NCBI GenBank assembly: GCA_965662485.1
Contig: CBFIIL010000023.1
Location: forward strand, 1 to 23,757
From: UBA3537 sp965662485
GTDB lineage: Bacteria; Bacteroidota; Bacteroidia; Flavobacteriales; Flavobacteriaceae
Direction of reading: 5' to 3'
DNA length: 23,757 nucleotides
Below the pieces are notes generated by a model, which worked only from the letters and a program-made list of their open reading frames with translations, had not been told where the DNA came from and made no database searches. This document shows, in pieces, positions 7,295-15,807 of this stretch. The stretch's first letter is position 1; each line of letters opens with the position of its first letter. A program made the position numbers and the translations under genes.

Positions 7295-10200
7295 ATGATT
7301 CACTTCTTTGGCCAACCAGATACCAAAGTTTTTGCAGTACAAACCCAAGGCGAATTATCCCCCGAAGACCTCACAAAATTGCAATGGCTTTTTGGTAACC
7401 AATCCAAAATAAATAATTCAACGATTGAAACCTCTTTTATTGGTCCTCGCGCTGCAATGATTACTCCTTGGAGTACAAATGCTGTAGAGATTACTCAAAA
7501 TATGGGGATTTCAGGCATCATACGTGTCGAAAAATTTGAAGCTACAACAAAAGATCACCAAGGCTTCGATCCGATGATTTCAGAAAAATTTACAGCACTC
7601 AATCAGCAGATTTTTGATATCAATATTTCTCCAGAACCTATCTTGAATATTACTGACATTGCAGCCTACAATACTCAAGAAGGACTTGCGCTTAGCAACG
7701 AAGAAATTGATTACCTCAATGCCGTTAGTGAAAAAATAGGTCGCCCTCTCACTGATTCTGAAGTGTTTGGATTTTCACAAGTGAATTCTGAGCATTGTCG
7801 CCATAAGATTTTTAATGGAACTTTTGTCATTGATGGCGAAGAACAACCCACTTCCCTATTCAAGCTCATCAAAGAAACCTCAAAGCAAAATCCCAACAAC
7901 ATTGTCTCTGCTTACAAAGACAATGTAGCCTTTATCAAAGGGCCTGTAGTAGAACAATTTGCACCCAAAAGTGCTGATAAACCTGATACGTATGTGACCG
8001 AAGATTTTGAATCTGTGATTTCTTTAAAAGCTGAAACACATAATTTTCCAACAACTGTAGAACCTTTCAACGGAGCAGCAACTGGTTCTGGTGGTGAAAT
8101 CAGAGATCGCCTTGCAGGTGGAAAAGGCTCCTTACCATTAGCAGGAACAGCGGTATATATGACCTCCTACTCGCGATTGTTAGACAACCGTCCATGGGAA
8201 AATGGTTTTAATGAAAGGCAATGGTTGTATCAATCACCAATAGATATTTTGATTAAAGCTTCAAATGGTGCTTCAGATTTTGGAAATAAATTTGGTCAAC
8301 CTCTAATTTGTGGTTCAGTCCTTACTTTTGAGCATCAAGAAGATGCTGAAAGATTAGGTTTTGATAAAGTTATTATGCAAGCTGGTGGAATCGGATATGG
8401 AAAAGCCAATCAGGCTCTAAAAAGCACACCAAAAGAGGGTGATGATATTGTTATTTTAGGGGGCGAAAATTACCGCATTGGAATGGGTGGTGCTGCTGTA
8501 TCCTCAGCCGATACTGGCGCATTTTCTTCAGGAATAGAGCTCAATGCTGTTCAACGTTCCAACCCGGAAATGCAAAAACGAGCAGCAAATACTGTGCGTG
8601 CCCTTGTGGAAAGTCCAGAAAATTTTATTGTTTCCATCCACGACCATGGTGCTGGAGGACATCTTAATTGCTTATCTGAACTTGTTGAAGATACGGGCGG
8701 ACACATCAATTTAGACGCTCTTCCTGTTGGTGATCCTACTCTATCTGACAAAGAACTTATTGGTAATGAATCTCAAGAACGTATGGGGCTTGTAGTACCA
8801 AAAGCACATATAGACACCCTAAAAAAAATTGCTGACCGTGAACGTTCACCGATGTACAATGTGGGTACAGTAACCAACGATCACCGTTTTGTGTTTGAGT
8901 CAGCTAAAAATGGTAACAAACCTATGGATTTCAATTTGGAGGACATGTTTGGCAGCTCTCCAAAAACTATTTTGGAAGACCAAACCATTACAAAAACATA
9001 TGCCAAACTGAACTACGATCAAAAACATTTTTCAACATACTTAAGTCAAGTTCTAAAACTAGAATCTGTTGCTTGTAAAGACTGGCTAACCAACAAAGTA
9101 GACCGTTGTGTTGGAGGAAAAGTTGCTAAGCAACAATGTGTAGGACCTTTGCAGCTTCCACTCAACAATGTTGGGGTTATGGCATTGGATTATAAAAGTG
9201 AACACGGTATTGCAACAAGTATTGGGCATGCACCAATTGCTGCACTAATAGACCCAACTGCAGGTAGTAGAAATGCTATTACTGAAGCATTAACAAACAT
9301 AATTTGGGCGCCACTAGAAGAAGATTTAAAGAGTATTTCTTTGTCTGCCAATTGGATGTGGCCATGCAAAAATCCTGGCGAAGACGCTCGTTTATACGAA
9401 GCAGTAAAAGGGATTTCTGAATTTGCTATTGACCTTGGCATCAATGTTCCAACAGGAAAGGATTCACTTTCAATGAAACAAAAATACCCAGATGGTGATG
9501 TCATATCACCAGGAACAGTTATCATTTCTGCTGCTGGACATTGTAATGGAATATCAAAAGTTATTGAACCCTTATTTAAAAGAAATGCAGGGAAAATTTA
9601 TTACATTAATATTTCTCAAGATAATTTCAAATTGGGCGGAAGCGCATTTGCTCAAACCCAAAATAAAATTGGTAAAGAAACACCATCAGTCAAAAATGCG
9701 GCCTATGTAAAAACTGTTTTTAACACCATACAAAAACTTATTAAAAACAATAAAATTGTTGCAGGACATGATGTGGCTTCTGGAGGTCTAATTACAACAC
9801 TTTTAGAATTATGCTTTTCTGACAATAATATTGGTGCTCATATCGACTTGACAGCTCTTAACGAAGAAGACACTGTTAAAGCATTATTTTCAGAAAATTC
9901 AGGTATTGTTTTTCAATCCACAGACAGTTCTATCGAGACAACTCTCAATAATAATGGAATAAAAGCACATTGCATCGGAACAGTAATTTCTGAGGGGCAA
10001 CTTTCTATAAAAAACAATGATCAAAACATTAATCTTGATATTGAAACTTATAGAGATATTTGGTTTGAAACCTCTTATCTATTAGATGAAAAACAAACCT
10101 CCAATGGACTGGCAAAAACCCGATATAAAAATTACAAAAAACAGCCTTTAAAATTTATATTACCATCTCATTTTACTGGAAAATTACCAAACATTGAGAA

Positions 10201-10957
10201 TTCAAAATCCCGTCCAAAAGCAGCTATTATTAGAGAAAAAGGGAGTAACTCTGAGCGTGAAATGGCAAATGCCATGCACCTTGCTGGCTTTGAAGTTCGA
10301 GATGTTCATATGACTGATTTAATTTCTGGAAGAGAAACTTTGGAGGATATTCAATTTATTGGTGCTGTTGGTGGATTTAGCAATAGTGATGTTTTGGGTT
10401 CTGCCAAGGGATGGGCGGGGGCTTTTAAATATAATGAAAAAGCCAAAAATGCGCTTCAAAACTTTTTCAAAAGAGAAGATACACTTTCCGTTGGTATTTG
10501 TAATGGGTGTCAATTGTGGATGGAACTCGATTTGATAAATCCAGACCACAAACAACATGGAAAAATGACCTACAACGATTCTAAAAAACACGAAAGTGCA
10601 TTCACTTCTGTTACCATTCAGAAAAATAATTCTGTCATGCTTTCTACTTTGGAAGGTGCAACTCTTGGTGTATGGATTTCGCATGGTGAAGGTAAATTCT
10701 CATTACCATATGAAGCATCTAGATATAATATTGTGGGTACCTACGGATACGAAGCTTACCCGCACAATCCAAATGGTTCAGATTATAACACTGCGATGCT
10801 TTGTGACGATTCTGGAAGACATTTGGTAACCATGCCACATATTGAGCGCTCTACATTTCCATGGAATTGGGCCCACTACCCTGAAGGAAGAATAGATAAA
10901 GTATCGCCTTGGCTAGAAGCTTTTGTGAATGCACGATTATGGATTGAAAACCTGTAA
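7295..10957 (+). CDS. purL: Phosphoribosylformylglycinamidine synthase, single-chain form
   Basis: The fourth step of de novo purine synthesis: FGAR plus glutamine and ATP gives FGAM, in the cytoplasm. This is the large single-chain type (1,220 residues from this start), combining the roles of PurS, PurL and PurQ. Domains in order are an N-terminal PurS-like region, a linker with SQVNSEHCRH at 161-170, a first ATP-binding domain with AETHNFPTTVEPFNGAATG near 246, a second related domain, and a C-terminal class I glutaminase. The glutaminase triad is visible as Cys1069 in GICNGCQ and His1182 and Glu1184 in MPHIERS. An earlier in-frame ATG at 7271 would add MIIIKFKR, but that segment lies on the predicted transcription start, and homologues begin at MIHFFG. 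No other pur gene is adjacent, so it is probably transcribed alone. Confidence 0.96.
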   Translation: MIHFFGQPDTKVFAVQTQGELSPEDLTKLQWLFGNQSKINNSTIETSFIGPRAAMITPWSTNAVEITQNMGISGIIRVEKFEATTKDHQGFDPMISEKFTALNQQIFDINISPEPILNITDIAAYNTQEGLALSNEEIDYLNAVSEKIGRPLTDSEVFGFSQVNSEHCRHKIFNGTFVIDGEEQPTSLFKLIKETSKQNPNNIVSAYKDNVAFIKGPVVEQFAPKSADKPDTYVTEDFESVISLKAETHNFPTTVEPFNGAATGSGGEIRDRLAGGKGSLPLAGTAVYMTSYSRLLDNRPWENGFNERQWLYQSPIDILIKASNGASDFGNKFGQPLICGSVLTFEHQEDAERLGFDKVIMQAGGIGYGKANQALKSTPKEGDDIVILGGENYRIGMGGAAVSSADTGAFSSGIELNAVQRSNPEMQKRAANTVRALVESPENFIVSIHDHGAGGHLNCLSELVEDTGGHINLDALPVGDPTLSDKELIGNESQERMGLVVPKAHIDTLKKIADRERSPMYNVGTVTNDHRFVFESAKNGNKPMDFNLEDMFGSSPKTILEDQTITKTYAKLNYDQKHFSTYLSQVLKLESVACKDWLTNKVDRCVGGKVAKQQCVGPLQLPLNNVGVMALDYKSEHGIATSIGHAPIAALIDPTAGSRNAITEALTNIIWAPLEEDLKSISLSANWMWPCKNPGEDARLYEAVKGISEFAIDLGINVPTGKDSLSMKQKYPDGDVISPGTVIISAAGHCNGISKVIEPLFKRNAGKIYYINISQDNFKLGGSAFAQTQNKIGKETPSVKNAAYVKTVFNTIQKLIKNNKIVAGHDVASGGLITTLLELCFSDNNIGAHIDLTALNEEDTVKALFSENSGIVFQSTDSSIETTLNNNGIKAHCIGTVISEGQLSIKNNDQNINLDIETYRDIWFETSYLLDEKQTSNGLAKTRYKNYKKQPLKFILPSHFTGKLPNIENSKSRPKAAIIREKGSNSEREMANAMHLAGFEVRDVHMTDLISGRETLEDIQFIGAVGGFSNSDVLGSAKGWAGAFKYNEKAKNALQNFFKREDTLSVGICNGCQLWMELDLINPDHKQHGKMTYNDSKKHESAFTSVTIQKNNSVMLSTLEGATLGVWISHGEGKFSLPYEASRYNIVGTYGYEAYPHNPNGSDYNTAMLCDDSGRHLVTMPHIERSTFPWNWAHYPEGRIDKVSPWLEAFVNARLWIENL

Positions 10958-10994
10958 TAATTTCTTAAATTTTTGGCTTATGGTGTTATGTAAA

Positions 10995-11028
10995 TGACAA
11001 ATTAGAATTTCTTATTTGTTAATTTTTT
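10995..11028 (+). terminator. Possible weak AT-rich terminator after purL
   Basis: ACAAATTAG (10997-11005) pairs with CTTATTTGT (11011-11019) with one T-T mismatch around a 5-base AATTT loop. T10995-A11021 and a G-U pair extend the stem. Six T residues follow at 11023-11028. The stem is poor in G+C, and the right arm overlaps the TTG that may be the -33 element of the next gene, so the call is tentative. Confidence 0.3.
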
Positions 11029-11044
11029 AAAATTCACTATTTTG
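11016..11044 (+). promoter_or_regulatory. Imperfect promoter for the acyl-CoA synthetase
   Basis: TTG at 11016-11018 is followed about 19 bases later by TATTTTG (11038-11044), one base shorter than TAnnTTTG. It ends 23 bases before the ATG at 11068. The gene probably has its own promoter because purL ends 110 bases upstream. Confidence 0.35.
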
Positions 11045-11067
11045 CATGGTATCAAACACAAACAAAA

Positions 11068-12840
11068 ATGACCAACATTACTCGACTTTTTGACTTTCCG
11101 TATTATCAATTGGAAATCCACAATCTTGATGCCGCTCTAGTTAGTAAAAAAGATGGAGAATGGAAAAAAACATCAACAAAAGAATACTTGGACAAAGCCA
11201 ACGCACTGAGCCGTGCTTTGCTAAAACTGGGGGTAAAAAAAGACGAAAAAATTGCAGTAATATCATCTACAAATCGTACGGAATGGTGTATTGTAGATAT
11301 TGGTGTTTTACAAGTTGGTGCTCAGAATATCCCTATTTACCCCACAATTTCTTCCGAAGATTACGAATATGTGCTGAATCATAGTGAAGCCACGTATTGT
11401 TTTGTTTCTGACAAGGAAGTTTTGGAAAAAGTGATGAAAGTTAAATCCAAAACAAAACTAAAAGATGTTTTTAGTTTTGATGAAATAGAAGGATGTAAAA
11501 ACTATACTGAACTTTTTGAACTCGGAAAAGACACTTCATCACAAGATGAAGTTGAAGCAAGAAAAGCAGAAGTAACAGAAGCCGATTTAGCCACTATAAT
11601 TTACACATCTGGAACAACAGGAAAACCAAAAGGAGTGATGCTTACTCACAAAAATATTGTACAAAATATTTTGGCCAGTATTCCTAGACTTCCACTAATG
11701 AAAGGTACAACTAGGGTATTGAGCTTCTTACCACTGTGTCATATTTTTGAACGTGTTTTAATCTACATTTATCAACATGCAGGTGTTAGCGTGTATTTTG
11801 CAGAAAGTTTAGAAACTATAGGAGCAAATGCACAAGAAATCAAACCCAATTTAATGAGTGTAGTACCACGACTATTAGAAAAGGTCTTCAACAAAATCTA
11901 TGCGAAAGGAACAGAACTCACAGGAATTAAAAAAGCATTGTTTTTCTGGGCTATTCGCTTAGGAGAACGTTTTGAACCTTATGGAGCAAATGGATTTTGG
12001 TATGAATTCAAATTAAAAATTGCTCGAAAATTGATATTTAGCAAATGGAAAGCAGCTCTTGGTGGAGAACTCCACACCATGGTTTCTGGAAGTGCAGCAC
12101 TACATCCACGACTCTCAAGAATTTTCTGTGCTTCTGGAATGATGGTCATGGAGGGTTATGGTCTAACAGAAACATCACCTGTAGTTAGTGTGGGTATGCA
12201 CGCCAATAATTTATTTAAGATTGGAACGGTTGGAAAACCGATTTCAAATGTTGAGGTAAAAATTGCAGATGATGGAGAAATTTTAATCAAAGGTCCAAAT
12301 GTTATGAAAGGGTATTACAAAGACCCTGAACGCACAGCATCTGTAATGACAGGCGAATATTTTCATACAGGAGATAAAGGTGAAATTGACGCTGATGGCT
12401 TCTTAAAAATTACTGGACGAAAAAAAGAAATGTTTAAAACCTCAGGTGGAAAATATATCATTCCTACACTAATTGAAAATGAGCTTAAAGAATCTAACTT
12501 TATTGAACAAGTAATGGTCATTGGAGAAAATCAAAAAATGCCAGCCGCACTTATTCAATTGAATTTTGAATTTATAAACGACTGGATTGATAAAAAAAAC
12601 TATAGCATCGACAAAAACCCAACTTCAATAATAGCTTCTTCTGAAGTTCAAGAACGCATCCAAATTGAAATTGACAAATGCAACAGTCGCTTTGGGAAAT
12701 GGGAACAAATCAAAAGATTTGAAATCACACCAGACGTTTGGTGTATTGAGGGCGGTCATTTAACCCCTACCATGAAAATGAAACGTAGCGTTATCATTAA
12801 AATTTATGATGATTTAGTTCAGAAAATCTATTCAAACTAA
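11068..12840 (+). CDS. Long-chain fatty acid-CoA ligase (AMP-forming)
   Basis: This enzyme activates free fatty acids to acyl-CoA through an acyl-adenylate, feeding beta-oxidation or phospholipid synthesis. It is an ANL-superfamily enzyme of 590 residues, the FadD15/ACSL-like length. The P-loop YTSGTTGKPKG lies at 179-189, the A5 motif EGYGLTETS at 362-370, the A7 hinge aspartate region TGDKGEI at 434-440, and the GRKKEMFKTSGGKYI stretch at 450-464. The final lysine-rich portion (PTMKMKR) carries the expected A10-type lysine. No signal peptide or membrane segment is clear, so it is likely peripheral at the inner membrane. Its stop lies 121 bases before the marR-fadNAE operon, which uses its product. 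It has no copy of the TATGCATGCATA site, only a TGCATG core at 11043-11048 overlapping the promoter end, so co-regulation is unproven. Confidence 0.92.
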   Translation: MTNITRLFDFPYYQLEIHNLDAALVSKKDGEWKKTSTKEYLDKANALSRALLKLGVKKDEKIAVISSTNRTEWCIVDIGVLQVGAQNIPIYPTISSEDYEYVLNHSEATYCFVSDKEVLEKVMKVKSKTKLKDVFSFDEIEGCKNYTELFELGKDTSSQDEVEARKAEVTEADLATIIYTSGTTGKPKGVMLTHKNIVQNILASIPRLPLMKGTTRVLSFLPLCHIFERVLIYIYQHAGVSVYFAESLETIGANAQEIKPNLMSVVPRLLEKVFNKIYAKGTELTGIKKALFFWAIRLGERFEPYGANGFWYEFKLKIARKLIFSKWKAALGGELHTMVSGSAALHPRLSRIFCASGMMVMEGYGLTETSPVVSVGMHANNLFKIGTVGKPISNVEVKIADDGEILIKGPNVMKGYYKDPERTASVMTGEYFHTGDKGEIDADGFLKITGRKKEMFKTSGGKYIIPTLIENELKESNFIEQVMVIGENQKMPAALIQLNFEFINDWIDKKNYSIDKNPTSIIASSEVQERIQIEIDKCNSRFGKWEQIKRFEITPDVWCIEGGHLTPTMKMKRSVIIKIYDDLVQKIYSN

Positions 12841-12885
12841 AATTTTCATTTATACTTTATTCTCTCTGTAAATTATTATTTTTAC

Positions 12886-12897
12886 TATGCATGCATA
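12886..12897. promoter_or_regulatory. Putative distal operator of the MarR regulator
   Basis: Perfect palindrome TATGCATGCATA, identical to the proximal copy. It lies 40 bases upstream of the -7 box, where a second dimer could bind and cooperate with the first. It is named as an operator because it is duplicated, palindromic and adjacent to a MarR gene; binding itself is inferred. Confidence 0.6.
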
Positions 12898-12914
12898 ATT
12901 TTTTATTCATTTGC

Positions 12915-12926
12915 TATGCATGCATA
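12915..12926. promoter_or_regulatory. Putative proximal operator overlapping the -33 region
   Basis: Second copy of TATGCATGCATA. It ends 11 bases before the -7 element at 12938 and so occupies the space where the sigma factor would contact -33. A bound dimer here should block transcription, which suits repression of the operon and autoregulation. Confidence 0.62.
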
Positions 12927-12937
12927 ATATAATTTTA

Positions 12938-12945
12938 TATATTTG
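12938..12945 (+). promoter_or_regulatory. Bacteroidota -7 element of the marR-fadNAE operon
   Basis: TATATTTG matches TAnnTTTG and ends 16 bases before the marR ATG. The nearest TTTG upstream (12910-12913) is 24 bases away, longer than usual, so the -33 element is poor or hidden under the proximal palindrome. Confidence 0.5.
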
Positions 12946-12961
12946 AAGCAACCAATTAAAT

Positions 12962-13393
12962 ATGAAAGAAAAGACAATAGATTATGTATTACGAACAACG
13001 TGGTTAGCAGTTCAAAAAATGTACAATGAAGAAGCATCAAAATTTGAAGCTACAATGGCTACGGCGTTTACATTATTGAGTATTGATCCGAAAAAAGGAA
13101 CACCATCAACGTCATTAGGACCAAAAATGGGAATGGAAGCTACAAGTTTATCTAGAATTTTAAAAGCGCTTGAAGGCCGTAATCTGATAAAACGAGGACC
13201 TAATCCAGAAGATGGACGCGGTGTATTGATACACTTAACAGATCTAGGTTTGGAAAAAAGAGAAGAATCAAGACAGCGTGTTTTCACTTTTAATGATAAA
13301 GTAAAAGCTGGAATTAATAATGAAAAGTTAAATCATTTTTATGAAGTTTCAGACACAATTTTGAATCTTATAAACGATAAAAAAATATTTTAA
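12962..13393 (+). CDS. MarR-family transcriptional regulator, likely fatty-acid responsive
   Basis: A 143-residue winged helix-turn-helix protein. Helices at both ends would form the dimer. The DNA-binding part runs from about 49 to 95: LGPKMGMEATSLSRILKALEGR holds the recognition helix (about 59-71), and RGPNPEDGRGVLIHLTD (78-94) forms the wing with the family's conserved Asp-Gly-Arg. MarR proteins usually repress their own operon and are released by a small ligand. Here the next three genes are fadN, fadA and fadE, so an acyl-CoA or fatty acid ligand is a reasonable inference. FadN starts 17 bases after its stop, implying one transcript. Two identical palindromes just upstream are the expected binding sites. 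Confidence 0.88.
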   Translation: MKEKTIDYVLRTTWLAVQKMYNEEASKFEATMATAFTLLSIDPKKGTPSTSLGPKMGMEATSLSRILKALEGRNLIKRGPNPEDGRGVLIHLTDLGLEKREESRQRVFTFNDKVKAGINNEKLNHFYEVSDTILNLINDKKIF

Positions 13394-13410
13394 CAACCTA
13401 CATACTTTAT

Positions 13411-15804
13411 ATGAAAAAAAGAAAAATCAATAAAATTGCCATTATTGGATCAGGTATTATGGGCAGTGGCATTGCATGTCATTTTGCCAATATTGGTGTA
13501 GAGGTACTTTTGCTCGATATTGTTCCGCGGGAACTCAATGATAAAGAGGTAAAACAGGGATTGACTTTAGATGATAAAGCTGTAAGAAATCGCTTGGTTA
13601 ATGATGCACTTAAAACTGCACTAAAATCAAAGCCCTCCCCTATTTATAGTCAAAAATTTGCACAGCGTATTACAACTGGAAATATAGAAGATGATATTGC
13701 AAAAGTGAAAGACGTTGACTGGATTATGGAAGTCGTTGTAGAACGACTAGACATCAAAAAACAAGTGTTCGAAACACTAGAAAAATACCGTACACCTGGT
13801 ACACTAATCACTTCAAACACATCTGGCATTCCCATAAAATTTATGAGTGAAGGCAGAAGTGACGACTTTCAAAAACACTTTTGTGGAACCCATTTTTTTA
13901 ATCCTGCGCGATATTTAAAATTATTTGAAATCATACCTGGACCAAAAACAGACAAAGCTGTTTTAGAGTTTTTAGATGGATATGGTGAACAATTTTTGGG
14001 AAAAACCTCTGTCATTGCAAAAGACACACCTGCATTTATTGGAAACCGCATAGGAATCTTTGGGATTCAAAGTTTATTTCATCAAGTCAAAGAACTTGGA
14101 CTAACTGTAGAGGAAGTTGATAAACTAACAGGACCTGTAATTGGACGTCCAAAATCGGCAACATTTAGAACCGTAGATGTCGTTGGTCTGGATACTCTTG
14201 TGCATGTCGCCAATGGAATTTATGAAAATTGTCCAAATGACGAAGCACATGACCTTTTTAAACTCCCTGATTTCATCTCTAAAATGATGGAAAACAAATG
14301 GTTAGGGAGCAAAACTGGACAAGGTTTTTATAAAAAAGAGGGTAAAACAATTTCTGTATTGGATCTCAATACACTAGAATATAGAGAAAAGAAACGTACA
14401 AAATTTGCCACATTAGAACTTACGAAAACGATTGATAATGTCATTGACCGTTTCAAAGTTTTGGTTGGTGGGAAAGATAAAGCTGCAGGTTTTTATAGAA
14501 AAAACTTTGCTGCAATGTTTGCTTATGTCTCCCATAGAATTCCTGAAATTTCAGATGAACTATATAAAATAGACGACGCAATGAAAGCCGGATTTGGATG
14601 GGAACATGGGCCTTTTCAAATATGGGACGCTATTGGGGTGCAAAGAGGAATTGAAATCATGAAATCCGAAGGTCATTCACCTTCGCAATGGGTATTGGAT
14701 ATGCTAGAATCTGGAAATTCATCTTTTTATACCATTGAAAATGGAGCAACTCTAGCTTATTCAATTTCAAATAAAACACAGGAAAAAATCCCAGGACAGG
14801 ATGCCTTTATCATTTTGGATAATATTCGAAAATCCAAAGAAGTCTTTAAAAACTCAGGTGTAGTTATTGAAGATCTTGGTGATGGTATCTTAAATTGTGA
14901 ATTCCAATCCAAAATGAATACCATAGGTGGTGATGTTTTGGCAGGGTTAAACAAAGCTGTGGATTTGGCAGAACAAAATTTTGAAGGATTAGTTATTGGA
15001 AATCAAGGAGCTAATTTTTCTGTAGGAGCAAATATTGGAATGATTTTTATGATGGCCGTAGAGCAAGAATATGATGAATTGAATATGGCAATAAAGTACT
15101 TTCAAGACACCATGATGCGTATGCGCTACTCCTCTATTCCTACAATTGCTGCACCACATGGAATGACACTTGGTGGCGGTTGCGAGCTTTCTATGCATGC
15201 CGATAAAGTCGTTGCAGCTGCAGAAACTTACATTGGTCTAGTCGAATTTGGTGTAGGCGTTATTCCAGGTGGTGGAGGTTCTAAAGAAATGGCAATGCGA
15301 GCATCAGATTCCTTTAGAAAAAATGATGTTGAACTCAATATTTTACAAGAATACTTTCTTACAATAGGCATGGCAAAAGTAGCAACTTCGGCATATGAAG
15401 CCTATGACCTGGGTATTTTACAAAAAGGAAAAGATGTTGTGGTTGTTAATAAAGACCGTCAAATTGCAACTGCAAAAGCCTATGTAAAACTATTGGCAAA
15501 TCAAGGCTATAGTATGCCTATTCGAAGAAAAGATGTAAAAGTTTTAGGAAAACAAGCATTAGGAATGTTTTTAGCCGGTACAGACGCCATGCAAGCCAGT
15601 AAATATATTAGCGAGCACGACAAAAAAATAGCTAACAAATTGGCCTACGTTATGGCAGGTGGCGATTTGTCTGAGCCAACAAAGGTTAGTGAACAATACT
15701 TGTTGGATATTGAACGTGAAGCGTTTTTGAGTTTATGTACAGAACGTAAAACCTTAGAACGCATTCAACACATGCTAAAAACAGGAAAACCTCTTAGAAA
15801 TTAA
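13411..15804 (+). CDS. fadN: Bifunctional 3-hydroxyacyl-CoA dehydrogenase/enoyl-CoA hydratase (FadN type)
   Basis: Two middle steps of beta-oxidation on one 797-residue chain: hydration of 2-enoyl-CoA and NAD-dependent oxidation of 3-hydroxyacyl-CoA. The N-terminal dehydrogenase has the NAD fold GSGIMGSG (13-20) and the catalytic pair His161 (GTHFFNP) and Glu173 (FEIIPG). A duplicated helical dimerisation region follows, to about 470. The C-terminal crotonase domain carries both catalytic glutamates, Glu592 in GGGCELS and Glu612 in GLVEFGVG, spaced 20 residues as in rat hydratase (144 and 164). The domain order is dehydrogenase first, as in Bacillus FadN and the reverse of E. coli FadB and FadJ. 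Its thiolase partner begins 3 bases after its stop. Both active sites appear intact. Confidence 0.93.
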   Translation: MKKRKINKIAIIGSGIMGSGIACHFANIGVEVLLLDIVPRELNDKEVKQGLTLDDKAVRNRLVNDALKTALKSKPSPIYSQKFAQRITTGNIEDDIAKVKDVDWIMEVVVERLDIKKQVFETLEKYRTPGTLITSNTSGIPIKFMSEGRSDDFQKHFCGTHFFNPARYLKLFEIIPGPKTDKAVLEFLDGYGEQFLGKTSVIAKDTPAFIGNRIGIFGIQSLFHQVKELGLTVEEVDKLTGPVIGRPKSATFRTVDVVGLDTLVHVANGIYENCPNDEAHDLFKLPDFISKMMENKWLGSKTGQGFYKKEGKTISVLDLNTLEYREKKRTKFATLELTKTIDNVIDRFKVLVGGKDKAAGFYRKNFAAMFAYVSHRIPEISDELYKIDDAMKAGFGWEHGPFQIWDAIGVQRGIEIMKSEGHSPSQWVLDMLESGNSSFYTIENGATLAYSISNKTQEKIPGQDAFIILDNIRKSKEVFKNSGVVIEDLGDGILNCEFQSKMNTIGGDVLAGLNKAVDLAEQNFEGLVIGNQGANFSVGANIGMIFMMAVEQEYDELNMAIKYFQDTMMRMRYSSIPTIAAPHGMTLGGGCELSMHADKVVAAAETYIGLVEFGVGVIPGGGGSKEMAMRASDSFRKNDVELNILQEYFLTIGMAKVATSAYEAYDLGILQKGKDVVVVNKDRQIATAKAYVKLLANQGYSMPIRRKDVKVLGKQALGMFLAGTDAMQASKYISEHDKKIANKLAYVMAGGDLSEPTKVSEQYLLDIEREAFLSLCTERKTLERIQHMLKTGKPLRN

Positions 15805-15807
15805 ATC

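Larger units (their letters stand above)
12885..12928. repeat. Twin 15-bp direct repeats carrying a palindrome
   Basis: CTATGCATGCATAAT occurs exactly at 12885-12899 and again at 12914-12928, a period of 29 bp. Each contains the perfect 12-bp palindrome TATGCATGCATA. The spacing of about 2.8 helical turns puts both sites on roughly the same face of the DNA. Confidence 0.9.

Noticed and set aside
9190..9525. 111-codon minus-strand frame inside purL
   Set aside because: It is antisense to the well-conserved PurL, with no recognisable motif. Long antisense frames are common opposite conserved genes.
11043..11048. TGCATG core at the acyl-CoA synthetase promoter as a third MarR operator
   Set aside because: Only about 7 of 12 bases match TATGCATGCATA and the site is not palindromic beyond the core.
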